This document shows, one piece after another, positions 1 to 7,319 of a stretch of DNA of 64,000 bases. Below the pieces are notes generated by a model. That model saw only the letters and a list, made by a program, of their open reading frames with translations. It made no database searches and was not told the origin of the DNA. Within the stretch, counting starts at the first letter, position 1. Every line of letters starts with the position of its first letter. Location of the stretch: the NCBI GenBank assembly GCA_015065215.1, contig SVQT01000003.1, positions 1 to 64,000 on the forward strand, written 5' to 3'. Position numbers and translations under genes: made by a program. The stretch comes from Oscillospiraceae bacterium (GTDB lineage Bacteria > Bacillota > Clostridia > Oscillospirales > CAG-272).

Positions 1-1
1 C

Positions 2-3000
2 CAGCACGTGAAGATCCATTCCTGCTGCGGCGAATTCGTTCCCGAGGATCATACCGTTGGTGAGGCGGCAAACTGCCAGTCCGGCGCGATTTGCGAGCAT
101 TGCGAAGCCGAGTATACCGCCAAGGATATGACCGTCCATACCGAGGCGACCTTCCGTTACGAGGTCATTCCCGGCGAGGGTGGTGCGCTTTCCACCCAGC
201 ACAGAAAGATCCATACCTGCTGCGGCGAATTCGTTGCCGAGGTGCATACCGGCGGCGTGGCCAACTGCCAGTCCGGTGCAAGATGTGAATATTGCCAGGA
301 GGTTTACACCGGCTTGAATGCTACCAAGCATACAAGCACCGAGTACACCTACACATTCCTGCTGAACAGTGATAATACCACTACCCAGCATACCAAGAAC
401 TATCAGTGCTGCGGCGTGGTTGCCGCTACCGAGGACCATACTGTTGGCGAGGCGGCAAACTGCCAGTCCGGCGCGATTTGCGAGTATTGCGAAACCGAGT
501 ATACCGCCAAGGATATGACCAACCATACCGAGGCGACCTTCCGCTACGAGGCGATCGCCGGCGGGGCCGGCGCGCTTTCCACCCAGCACAAGAAGATCCA
601 TACCTGCTGCGGTGAATTCGTTCCCGAGGATCATACGGTTGGAGAGGCGGCAAACTGCCAGTCCGGCGCGATTTGCGAGTATTGCGAAGCCGAGTATACC
701 GCCAAGGATATGACCGTCCATACCGAGGCGACCTTCCGTTACGAGGTCATTCCCGGCGAGGGTGGTGCGCTTTCCACCCAGCACAAGAAGATCCATACCT
801 GCTGCGGTGAATTCGTTCCCGAGGGCCATACCGTTGGCGAGGCGGCAAACTGCCAGTCCGGCGCGATTTGCGAGCATTGCGAAGCCGAGTATACCGCCAA
901 GGATATGACCGTTCATACCGAGGCGACCTTCCGTTACGAGGTCATTCCCGGCGAGGGTGGCGCGTTTTCCACCCAGCACAAGAAGATCCATACCTGCTGC
1001 GGCGAATTTGTTCCCGAGGTGCATACCGGCGGCGTGGCCAACTGCCAGTCCGGTGCAAGATGTGAGTATTGCCAGGAGGTTTACACCGGCTTGAATGCTA
1101 CCAAGCATACAAGCACCGAGTACACCTACGCACCCTTGCTGAACAGTGATAATACTACGACCCAGCATACCAAGAACTATCAGTGCTGCGGCGTGGTTGC
1201 CGCTACCGAGAGCCATAGCGGCGGTATCGCAAACTGCTTAGAAAAGGCTGTCTGCACGAACTGTGGCACGGCATACGGCTCCAAGGACGAGACGGTGCAC
1301 AAGACGCCCGACGCGTTTGAGTATGCCATCACTGAGACCCAGCACACCAAGCTGTACGCTTGCTGTGACGCTCCTGCCGCCGAAACAGAGGATCATGACT
1401 TTGTAAACGGCAGCTGCTCTGTTTGCGATGCTGCTTGCGCGCATACCGACGGTCAATTTGCCTACACCGTTAACGCTGACGATGAAAACCAGCATGATAA
1501 GTTCTATCAGTGCTGCGGCCTGGTGGTAGAAACTGTTTCTCATGCCTTTGGCGAAGATTTGTATAATCAGGATTCTGCTCAGCATTGGTATCTTTGCGTT
1601 TGTGGCGCTACCAATGGCGCAGAGGATCATGCATGGGAGTTGAAGCCCGTCGCAAACGATCCTGACCATCATCATATGATCTGTACATGTGGCAACGTAC
1701 AGGCGGATAGCACAGCAGAGCACACCTTTGATGCATACGACAAAAACGGGACTTTCCACTGGAGCATTTGTGCTTGCGGCGAGAGCGCGCCTGATGCCCA
1801 GGATATTGCGCACGTATATGATCTTCATAAGCACGATGATGAGAACCACTGGTCTGAGTGTATCTGTGGTCAAATTGACGCTGGTAGCGTAGTTGCTCAC
1901 GTGCTGGTGAAGGATTGGGATGAAGGTAGCCACTGGGATAGCTGTGAGGACGCGAATTGCAACTATACCGCCAATGCGGAAGAGCACATTTACAGCAATC
2001 TTGCCGCGGGTAAGGATGCGCAGGGCCACTGGGATGAATGTGACTGCGGTGCCCCAAATCCGCTAAGCCTTGCCGAGCACGAATGGGAGGATGGCGCTTG
2101 CGAGATTTGTCAATATACTTGTGTTCACGGCACTGCCGATGATCATGAGTTCTGCGTGAACGCGGATGACAATAGCAAGCACGATGAAATCTGCATGCTG
2201 TGCCGTGAGGTACTCAATACCGTTGATCACGATTTTACCGGCGACGTCTATGTTTCTGACGGCGAGCATCACTGGATCGCTTGTGCGGATTGCTTGGTAA
2301 AAGAGGACCCCGAGGCCGGAGAGGCGCATGACACCACTTCTGAGGCAACCTGCAACAGTCAGGCTGTTTGCTCGGTTTGCGGTGAGTATGGCGACTTTGA
2401 TGGCGACAATCACGCCACCGAGGATGTCAAGTTTATGCCGATTCCCGGTGATCTTAAGCAGCATGCGCAACTGCACGCTTGTTGCGATGTGCTGATTCAA
2501 AAGATGGATCACACGTATGAAGACGGTGTTTGTACCACCGAGGGCTGTGAATATACATGCACCCATACCGGCGGTACCGCAACCTGCAAGGATAAGGCAG
2601 TTTGTACGGCGTGCGGAGAAGCGTACGGCGAGCTTGCTACCGAGCACAAGTATGACAATGCTTGTGATACCAAGTGCAACGTATGTGACGCCGAGAGAGA
2701 AATTACGCACAGCTATGGTGAATGGACTGTGACCAAGGAAGCAACCGAAACCGAGGCCGGCGAGAAGAAGCGCACCTGCTCGATCTGTGGGGCAACACAG
2801 ACTGAGGAAATTGCCGCTCTTGGCAAGCAAGGACTTGGCACCGGTGCGATCGTTGGCATTGTGGCAGGTTCTGTGGTTGTTGTTGGTGCTGGTGTCGGTA
2901 TCGGCGTAGCGGCCGCCAAACGTGGCGCAGCTGCCAAAAAAGCAGCAGCCGACCAAAAGCCCTGGCGCACCAAAAAGAACAAAAAATCCAAGTGGAAGAA

Positions 3001-3007
3001 AAAATAA
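2..3007 (+). CDS. Giant Cys/His-rich tandem-repeat surface protein, C-terminally membrane-anchored (5' partial)
   Basis: The reading frame is open to the left edge, so the true start and any signal peptide lie outside; the GTG given by the ORF track falls inside a repeat. The first ~420 residues are built from ~65-residue units, each with CxxC (CEHCEAEY-like) and CCGEF motifs and spaced His residues. Several units are nearly identical at DNA level, 195 bp apart. The following ~500 residues hold more divergent Cys/His units (CxCG, HW). Near the end come a zinc-ribbon-like CSICGATQTEEIAALG motif, one hydrophobic helix (GAIVGIVAGSVVVVGAGVG) and a very basic tail. This suggests a cell-surface protein anchored by its C-terminus, perhaps metal-binding. 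No enzymatic domain was seen. Function is unknown; surface location is inference from the anchor and from similarity to repeats in other surface proteins of gut Clostridia. Confidence 0.8.
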   Translation, partial: QHVKIHSCCGEFVPEDHTVGEAANCQSGAICEHCEAEYTAKDMTVHTEATFRYEVIPGEGGALSTQHRKIHTCCGEFVAEVHTGGVANCQSGARCEYCQEVYTGLNATKHTSTEYTYTFLLNSDNTTTQHTKNYQCCGVVAATEDHTVGEAANCQSGAICEYCETEYTAKDMTNHTEATFRYEAIAGGAGALSTQHKKIHTCCGEFVPEDHTVGEAANCQSGAICEYCEAEYTAKDMTVHTEATFRYEVIPGEGGALSTQHKKIHTCCGEFVPEGHTVGEAANCQSGAICEHCEAEYTAKDMTVHTEATFRYEVIPGEGGAFSTQHKKIHTCCGEFVPEVHTGGVANCQSGARCEYCQEVYTGLNATKHTSTEYTYAPLLNSDNTTTQHTKNYQCCGVVAATESHSGGIANCLEKAVCTNCGTAYGSKDETVHKTPDAFEYAITETQHTKLYACCDAPAAETEDHDFVNGSCSVCDAACAHTDGQFAYTVNADDENQHDKFYQCCGLVVETVSHAFGEDLYNQDSAQHWYLCVCGATNGAEDHAWELKPVANDPDHHHMICTCGNVQADSTAEHTFDAYDKNGTFHWSICACGESAPDAQDIAHVYDLHKHDDENHWSECICGQIDAGSVVAHVLVKDWDEGSHWDSCEDANCNYTANAEEHIYSNLAAGKDAQGHWDECDCGAPNPLSLAEHEWEDGACEICQYTCVHGTADDHEFCVNADDNSKHDEICMLCREVLNTVDHDFTGDVYVSDGEHHWIACADCLVKEDPEAGEAHDTTSEATCNSQAVCSVCGEYGDFDGDNHATEDVKFMPIPGDLKQHAQLHACCDVLIQKMDHTYEDGVCTTEGCEYTCTHTGGTATCKDKAVCTACGEAYGELATEHKYDNACDTKCNVCDAEREITHSYGEWTVTKEATETEAGEKKRTCSICGATQTEEIAALGKQGLGTGAIVGIVAGSVVVVGAGVGIGVAAAKRGAAAKKAAADQKPWRTKKNKKSKWKKK
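23..843 (+). repeat. Near-identical ~195-bp coding tandem repeats
   Basis: The string beginning gaggcggcaaactgccagtc recurs at about 61, 450, 645 and 840. A second unit type, beginning ggtgcataccggcggcgtgg, occurs at about 240 and 1018. The spacing (195 bp, and 778 bp for a four-unit block) shows duplication of both single units and a multi-unit block, typical of recent slippage or unequal recombination. The array continues past the listed end and probably beyond the left edge. Confidence 0.85.
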
Positions 3008-3022
3008 ACATTGACCACTGAC

Positions 3023-3055
3023 AAAAACACCGCCAAGTTTCTTGGCGGTGTTTTT
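3023..3055 (+). terminator. Intrinsic terminator after the Cys/His repeat protein
   Basis: AACACCGCCAAG and CTTGGCGGTG form a GC-rich stem with a short loop, followed by TTTTT, 15 nt after the stop codon. Confidence 0.9.
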
Positions 3056-3089
3056 CTGTTGCGGCCTCATGGAACTTTTTGACTTTTAT

Positions 3090-3119
3090 GTATAGAACAG
3101 GAGCGCGAATGACATAATA
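3090..3119 (+). promoter_or_regulatory. Sigma-G-type promoter of spoVAD-spoVAE
   Basis: GTATA, 18 nt, then CATAATA matches the forespore sigma-G pattern (GHATR-N17/18-CATNHTA) at every defined position. It sits 32 nt upstream of the spoVAD start. spoVA operons are known sigma-G targets in Bacillus, so position and sequence agree. It also shows that transcription can begin directly at spoVAD, with no spoVAC in front. Confidence 0.75.
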
Positions 3120-3151
3120 GGAAAAGAAAGATCCGCTTATGGAGGGGGAAA

Positions 3152-4171
3152 ATGAAAAAAGCATACATTTCGACCAATTGCGGTATTTTATCTGCCGCGT
3201 CTGTGGTGGGAAAATTGGAAAAACAGGGGCCGCTTGGCGCCTGCTTTGATTTGCACAGCGTTGATGATCGCTTCGGTCAAAAAACATGGGAAAAGGCAGA
3301 GGCGGAAATGCAAAGGTTGGCTCTGAATACCGCCCTTGCCAAAGGCGAGCTTTCGGATCGGGATCTGGATGCTATTTTTGCGGGTGACCTGCTCAATCAA
3401 TGCATTGGAGCGGCATATGGTCTTAAAGATTTCCAAACACCGTATTTTGGACTTTATGGGGCATGCTCAACTGTGGCGGAGGGGTTGATTTTGGCATCGT
3501 TACTGGTGAGCTCGGGGCAGATGGAATACGCGGCGGCTGTGGCCTCTTCTCATTACTGCGCCGCCGAGCGGCAATATCGGTCGCCCATAGAATATGGGGC
3601 GCAACGCGCGCCTACCGCACAGTGGACAGTGACAGGCGCCGGCGCTTTTATTGTGGGTGAAGCAGATCACGCCATGGCTTTTGTAAAGGGTGTGATACCC
3701 GGAACCGTTATCGAAAAGGGGGTGCGTGATTCCGCCAATATGGGGGCGGCAATGGCGCCCGCGGCAACACACACCCTCTTGCGTTTCTTTGAAGAAACCG
3801 GCACACGTCCCAGCGATTTTGATCTGATTGCTACCGGTGATCTTGGCTATGAGGGGGGCGATATTTTCTGCCAGCTGATGGCGCTGGAGGGGGTGGATAT
3901 TCGCCCGGTATACAATGATTGCGGTATGATGATCTATAGCCGTGATACGCAGGATACGCATGCGGGCGGCTCTGGGTGCGGGTGTTCGGCAACGGTACTG
4001 GCCTCCTACCTGTTGCCCAAGCTTGCCGCGGGTGAGCTGCATCGTGTTTTGCTAATGGGTACCGGAGCCATGATGAGTCCGCAATCCATTCAGCAGGGGG
4101 AAAGCATCCCCGCCGTGGCGCATTTGATCTGCCTTACTTCCGAGGAGGAAAAAGAATGGGAATTGTTTTAA
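3152..4171 (+). CDS. spoVAD: Stage V sporulation protein AD
   Basis: Dipicolinic-acid-binding, thiolase-fold subunit of the SpoVA channel, which moves Ca-DPA into the forespore and out during germination. At 339 aa it has the usual family length. Family-typical features include the N-terminal region with strand-like AYISTNCG, the YGACSTVAEG segment in the thiolase nucleophile-elbow position, and a Gly/Cys-rich GGSGCGCSATV near the C-terminus. The ATG follows GGAGGGGG at good distance. It overlaps spoVAE by 16 nt, indicating translational coupling. A sigma-G-type promoter lies immediately upstream. In most Clostridia spoVAC precedes this gene; here the upstream gene is unrelated. Confidence 0.93.
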   Translation: MKKAYISTNCGILSAASVVGKLEKQGPLGACFDLHSVDDRFGQKTWEKAEAEMQRLALNTALAKGELSDRDLDAIFAGDLLNQCIGAAYGLKDFQTPYFGLYGACSTVAEGLILASLLVSSGQMEYAAAVASSHYCAAERQYRSPIEYGAQRAPTAQWTVTGAGAFIVGEADHAMAFVKGVIPGTVIEKGVRDSANMGAAMAPAATHTLLRFFEETGTRPSDFDLIATGDLGYEGGDIFCQLMALEGVDIRPVYNDCGMMIYSRDTQDTHAGGSGCGCSATVLASYLLPKLAAGELHRVLLMGTGAMMSPQSIQQGESIPAVAHLICLTSEEEKEWELF

Positions 4172-4527
4172 AATTGTTATGGGCGTTTTTGGTAGGTGGA
4201 CTTCTTTGCGTGGTGGCACAAATTCTGATTGATAAAACCAAGCTAACGCCTGCCCGTATTTTGGTGGGGTTTGTGGTGGCAGGTGTGATTTTGGGGGCGA
4301 TCGGTGTATACGGGCCCTTGTTGGAATTTGCCGGAGCGGGAGCTGGAACGCCGCTTTCAGGTTTTGGATATCTGATCGCCAAGGGCGTTCGTGAGGCTGT
4401 AGAGGAAAAGGGCCTGTTAGGGGCCTTTACCGGTCCTTTAACTGCGGCGGCGGCGGGCACCACCGCTGCACTTTGCTTTGGACTTTTAGCGGCAGTTATT
4501 TGTCGCATGGGCAAGCCGAAACGGTAA
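4156..4527 (+). CDS. spoVAE: Stage V sporulation protein AE
   Basis: Small polytopic membrane subunit of the SpoVA Ca-DPA channel, 123 aa as usual for SpoVAE. Hydrophobic segments lie at about residues 5-25, 35-55 and 95-118, and the conserved GPLLEFAGAGAGTPLSGFG region is in the middle. The start lies inside the 3' end of spoVAD and is preceded by GAGGAGG, so the two are coupled. It is the last gene before a strong terminator, so the operon here is only AD-AE. Confidence 0.92.
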   Translation: MGIVLKLLWAFLVGGLLCVVAQILIDKTKLTPARILVGFVVAGVILGAIGVYGPLLEFAGAGAGTPLSGFGYLIAKGVREAVEEKGLLGAFTGPLTAAAAGTTAALCFGLLAAVICRMGKPKR

Positions 4528-4529
4528 AA

Positions 4530-4567
4530 AAAGGAGCATTGCACGCCAGCGTGTAATGCTCCTTTTT
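4530..4567. terminator. Bidirectional terminator between spoVAE and the minus-strand membrane gene
   Basis: AAAAAAGGAGCATTGCACGC pairs with GCGTGTAATGCTCCTTTTTT (one wobble), flanked by A-run and T-run, so it can stop transcription from both convergent sides. Confidence 0.9.
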
Positions 4568-4577
4568 TGAGTGGGGA

Positions 4578-5186
4578 TCAGGTATCGTAAAAGGCAGACT
4601 TGAATTCCTTGTGCAGTATCATCCATTCCGATTGGAAAAGCTTACCCATATATAGCAGCTGCTTAGCCTTTTCTCGATAAGTTTTTTTCTCATCCTCGAC
4701 CAATACGGCAAAGTTTAATTCGTCGTTTCCGCAAAACAGATGATAGGGCGCCAACAGATCAAAATGTGCGATTATATCATCACAAAATAACAAATATGTA
4801 TCATAATCCATTCGCAATTGTTTGTCTGTCCTTTGAAAAAGGCGGTACAGCAGGTAAACATTGTCAAAATCTTCTTCTGAAAGTTTTTGGCTTGCATCCA
4901 ACAAATTAACAATAGAACAGACGATTTCAAAACTGGAAAAATTGGCAAATTTATTGGGATCAGACATGATCTTGATCATTTTTCGAGAGAATTTGTTGAA
5001 TTGAGAAAGTGCTGTTGATCTGAATGATGAGCGATCACGGTAGTAGCGAATGAAAATACCTATGATGGAAAGTATGGCAATGATGATAAGACAGGTAATC
5101 CAGGTAGCCGGTGATTTTGCAATAAAGCCCCCGATCATAAAGCCTGTGACCAGCATGATAGTAAGATAAATCAATGTTGAAATCAT
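4578..5186 (-). CDS. Hypothetical membrane protein with two N-terminal helices
   Basis: 202 aa from the ATG preceded by GAGGAGAAAGG; the ORF-track start five codons earlier lacks spacing for this site. Two hydrophobic helices span roughly residues 2-22 and 28-48. The rest is a soluble, mostly helical domain (residues ~55-200) with no motif I recognise. It starts 11 nt after the end of a small winged-helix gene and is probably co-transcribed with it, so it may be the effector or membrane sensor partner of that regulator. That partnership is inference from spacing alone. Confidence 0.75.
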   Translation of the reverse strand: MISTLIYLTIMLVTGFMIGGFIAKSPATWITCLIIIAILSIIGIFIRYYRDRSSFRSTALSQFNKFSRKMIKIMSDPNKFANFSSFEIVCSIVNLLDASQKLSEEDFDNVYLLYRLFQRTDKQLRMDYDTYLLFCDDIIAHFDLLAPYHLFCGNDELNFAVLVEDEKKTYREKAKQLLYMGKLFQSEWMILHKEFKSAFYDT

Positions 5187-5197
5187 GTCCTTTCTCC

Positions 5198-5464
5198 TCA
5201 CACAATCAATTTGTTTTTCGCCGTTGCCATTTTCGCCGTATCCAGATAATACCCCCTGTTGTTGACCTTGCAGATGGGATAGCCGAACTCCTGCAAATAT
5301 TTGATGTTTCTACCCACTGTTTTGCGATCGCAGAAAATATGTATATCATTGAGATAATGACAGATTGCCGTTTGACTGACCGGATAATCTGCGCTTGCAT
5401 AGACTTTGATCACGTTCAATACATATAAAATAATGGCTTTTTTTGCAATAAATCGTTCTGGCAT
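5198..5464 (-). CDS. Small winged-helix DNA-binding protein (N-terminal domain of WYL/DeoR-like type)
   Basis: 88 aa. The ATG at MPERF follows GGAGG by seven nt. The sequence reads as one helix-turn-helix domain of the HTH_11 kind: a helix (AIILYVLNVIKVYA), a turn, a recognition helix (DRKTVGRNIKYLQEFG) and a beta-wing (YPICKVNNRGYYL). WYL-type regulators usually continue into a ligand-binding domain; here the protein ends after the wing. It leads a two-gene unit with the membrane protein downstream. Target genes are unknown. Confidence 0.8.
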   Translation of the reverse strand: MPERFIAKKAIILYVLNVIKVYASADYPVSQTAICHYLNDIHIFCDRKTVGRNIKYLQEFGYPICKVNNRGYYLDTAKMATAKNKLIV

Positions 5465-5491
5465 AAGCAATACCTCCGCATAGTCCCTCTA

Positions 5492-5520
5492 TATATATTA
5501 TACCATTTTGGGGTGGTCAA
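5492..5520 (-). promoter_or_regulatory. Promoter of the winged-helix/membrane protein pair
   Basis: On the minus strand TTGACC, 17 nt, TATATA, about 28 nt upstream of the start codon. Confidence 0.6.
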
Positions 5521-5572
5521 AACTGACCCAACATGAGGCGAAAAGGCCGTGTTTACAATTTCTTTACAAAAA

Positions 5573-5602
5573 AAGCAGCCTTCGATCATGCGAAGGCTGC
5601 TT
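5573..5602 (-). terminator. Terminator after rubrerythrin
   Basis: A 12-bp stem AAGCAGCCTTCG/CGAAGGCTGCTT followed on the minus strand by a T-run, just after the rubrerythrin stop codon. Confidence 0.9.
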
Positions 5603-5606
5603 GGTG

Positions 5607-6170
5607 TCATGATTGCTGCTTTTCAAAATACCCTCTCGGATGGGCGCAAGTTGGGCAAAAGGAGGGTGGTTCGGTACCGGTGACCACATAGCCGCAATTC
5701 AGGCAGATCCATTTCGTCTCTTTATCATCATCTTTAAAAATCTGATCGTTTTGCAGTTGGGTCAGCGCCTTGCGGTAGTTTTCTTCATGTTGCATTTCTA
5801 TCGACGCGACCTTTTCAAACAGGTCGGCGATCGCATAAAACCCTTCCTCTTTGGCTTCTTTCGCAAATTCGGCATACATAGTCTCCCATTCAAAATGTTC
5901 GCCGCTGGCGGCGGTGTTCAGATTTTTGTCGGTGGTCTGATAGCCGCCAAGATACCGGAACCAGATCTCGGCATGCTCCATCTCGTTGGCGGCAGTTTCG
6001 GCAAATAGGCGGGAGATCGAAACATAGCCGTCGTTTTTGGCTTTTCGCTCAAACCACTTGTAGCGGAGATAGGCTTGCGCCTCACCGCTCATCGCTGTGT
6101 GCAGATTTTGTTCGGTCTTGCTACCTTTTAAGGTGGAAAGACTGATGCCTTCGTTGGTATAATTGGACAT
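5607..6170 (-). CDS. rbr: Rubrerythrin
   Basis: Non-haem di-iron peroxide-scavenging protein of anaerobes, acting in the cytoplasm with reduced rubredoxin or NADH-linked donors. The N-terminal ferritin-like four-helix domain shows the iron-ligand glutamates and histidines (SGEAQAYLRY, ANEMEHAEIWF, ASIEMQHEENY). The C-terminal rubredoxin-like domain has two Cys pairs (CLNCGYV and CPTCAHPRGYF). The start MSNYTNEG is chosen because GAGGAG precedes it; the ORF-track start 21 nt upstream has no ribosome site. 187 aa is normal for the family. It lies 57 nt after a GNAT gene on the same strand. Confidence 0.95.
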   Translation of the reverse strand: MSNYTNEGISLSTLKGSKTEQNLHTAMSGEAQAYLRYKWFERKAKNDGYVSISRLFAETAANEMEHAEIWFRYLGGYQTTDKNLNTAASGEHFEWETMYAEFAKEAKEEGFYAIADLFEKVASIEMQHEENYRKALTQLQNDQIFKDDDKETKWICLNCGYVVTGTEPPSFCPTCAHPRGYFEKQQS

Positions 6171-6227
6171 AAAAAACTCCTCTCTGTTCAAAAGATTGCA
6201 GGAGGAGTTTTTCCCATTTTTGAAAAA

Positions 6228-6803
6228 TTATGCTTTTTTGAATTCATTTTCTAAGATAGCGCAACTGCCAATATCCCGATAGCTGCCTTTGACCAGCATG
6301 GCGTGGCGCTTGACCCCCTCAAATGTCATGCCCAATTTTTCCATCACGTGCCGGGAAGGGGTGTTTTCTATCATGAATCTTGCCTCAATTCGATGGAGCT
6401 TCAACGTGGAAAAGCCGAATGCCAATACAGCGTTTGCCGCTTCTGGCATCAACCCCTGCCCGTGATAGTCGGGATTGAGTACATAGCCGATTTCGGCGCT
6501 ATTGTGAGGATAGTCAAAGCGTACAAAGCCGCAGGTGCCGATCATTCGCTTCTCCTTTTTGTGGATCAATGCCCAATCATAAAACATTCCCACGCGGTAG
6601 CGTGTAGCAAGATATTCCAAATAGCGCTTGGTGTGCTTTATGTCTGGATGCGGGTTCCACAAAAGGTAGCGTGTTACCTCTGGTCGTTTGGCATAGTCAA
6701 ACATATCGGCCGCATCCGAAACACGCAACGCGCGCAGCAAAAGGCGTTCGGTTTCCAGAGAGGGAATATGTGAAAAAATGTCGTAGATCGTTTCCTTCTT
6801 CAT
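6228..6803 (-). CDS. GNAT family N-acetyltransferase (RimJ/RimL type)
   Basis: 191 aa. The fold is recognisable from the N-terminal LETERLLLRALRVSDAADMF, the central beta strands with NSAEIGYVLNPDYHGQGLMPEA (acetyl-CoA pyrophosphate loop, Q/RxxGxG/A-like) and the C-terminal HRIEARFMIENTPSRHVMEKLGM. This subfamily contains ribosomal-protein alanine acetyltransferases and antibiotic or small-molecule acetyltransferases, so the substrate cannot be assigned. The start follows AAAGGG. It is probably transcribed with rubrerythrin. Confidence 0.88.
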   Translation of the reverse strand: MKKETIYDIFSHIPSLETERLLLRALRVSDAADMFDYAKRPEVTRYLLWNPHPDIKHTKRYLEYLATRYRVGMFYDWALIHKKEKRMIGTCGFVRFDYPHNSAEIGYVLNPDYHGQGLMPEAANAVLAFGFSTLKLHRIEARFMIENTPSRHVMEKLGMTFEGVKRHAMLVKGSYRDIGSCAILENEFKKA

Positions 6804-6891
6804 GATAAATCCCTTTCTCGCAAGATTATTACCATTATATACTATTTATCAAAAAGACGCAAGGGAATTTTTGAAAAACTCCATATTTCGC

Positions 6892-6920
6892 TTGTTTTTT
6901 TACTGCTTTTTGCTTATAAT
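6892..6920 (+). promoter_or_regulatory. Promoter of the 6957/murE-like operon
   Basis: TTGTTT, 17 nt, TATAAT, 36 nt before the chosen start codon. Confidence 0.6.
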
Positions 6921-6956
6921 AAGAACAGATGGAAATTGTGCGAAAGGATGAGAAAA

Positions 6957-7319
6957 ATGGAAGAACTATTACAAGAGGTTCTTTATCCGGTTTTGCTTGG
7001 ATCGAACACTGCTTGCCACGCGACGGTGCGGCAGCTGCAAAAGCGGTTTGGCGTAGATTGCACTGTACTGACCGGCAAGCGCACATTAACCCTGCGGTTC
7101 ATGCCGGGGGTGCGCCTCATTGATGCGCCTGCCACCTTGACTGATGATATGTTATTGCAAATTTTAACAGATGTGGAAGCGGATATACAGTGCGCCATTC
7201 CGTTTTTGATTTTGTGCGACCCGTCATATGACGGCTTTGTAGAGCGGAACCGCACCGCTTTAGAGGCGCACTTTGTATTACGGCGGGCAAAAGATCTTGG
7301 TAGGATGAGGGAAGAATGA
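6957..7319 (+). CDS. Hypothetical small cytosolic protein preceding the MurE-like ligase
   Basis: 120 aa from ATGGAAGAA, preceded by GAAAGG at seven nt; earlier in-frame TTG and ATG codons are too close to that site. The sequence looks like a compact alpha/beta protein (GSNTACHATVRQLQKRFGVDCTVLTG, then alternating strands) without a named motif. It overlaps the next gene by the four bases ATGA, so translation is coupled and the two products probably work in one pathway. I do not recognise the family. Confidence 0.75.
   Translation: MEELLQEVLYPVLLGSNTACHATVRQLQKRFGVDCTVLTGKRTLTLRFMPGVRLIDAPATLTDDMLLQILTDVEADIQCAIPFLILCDPSYDGFVERNRTALEAHFVLRRAKDLGRMREE

Noticed and set aside
2-1210. Regular ~195-bp repeats as a possible CRISPR array
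   Set aside because: Units are far too long, have no unique spacers, and are translated in one open frame.
2063-3070. 335-residue minus-strand ORF
   Set aside because: Antisense shadow of the Cys/His repeat protein; no family motifs.
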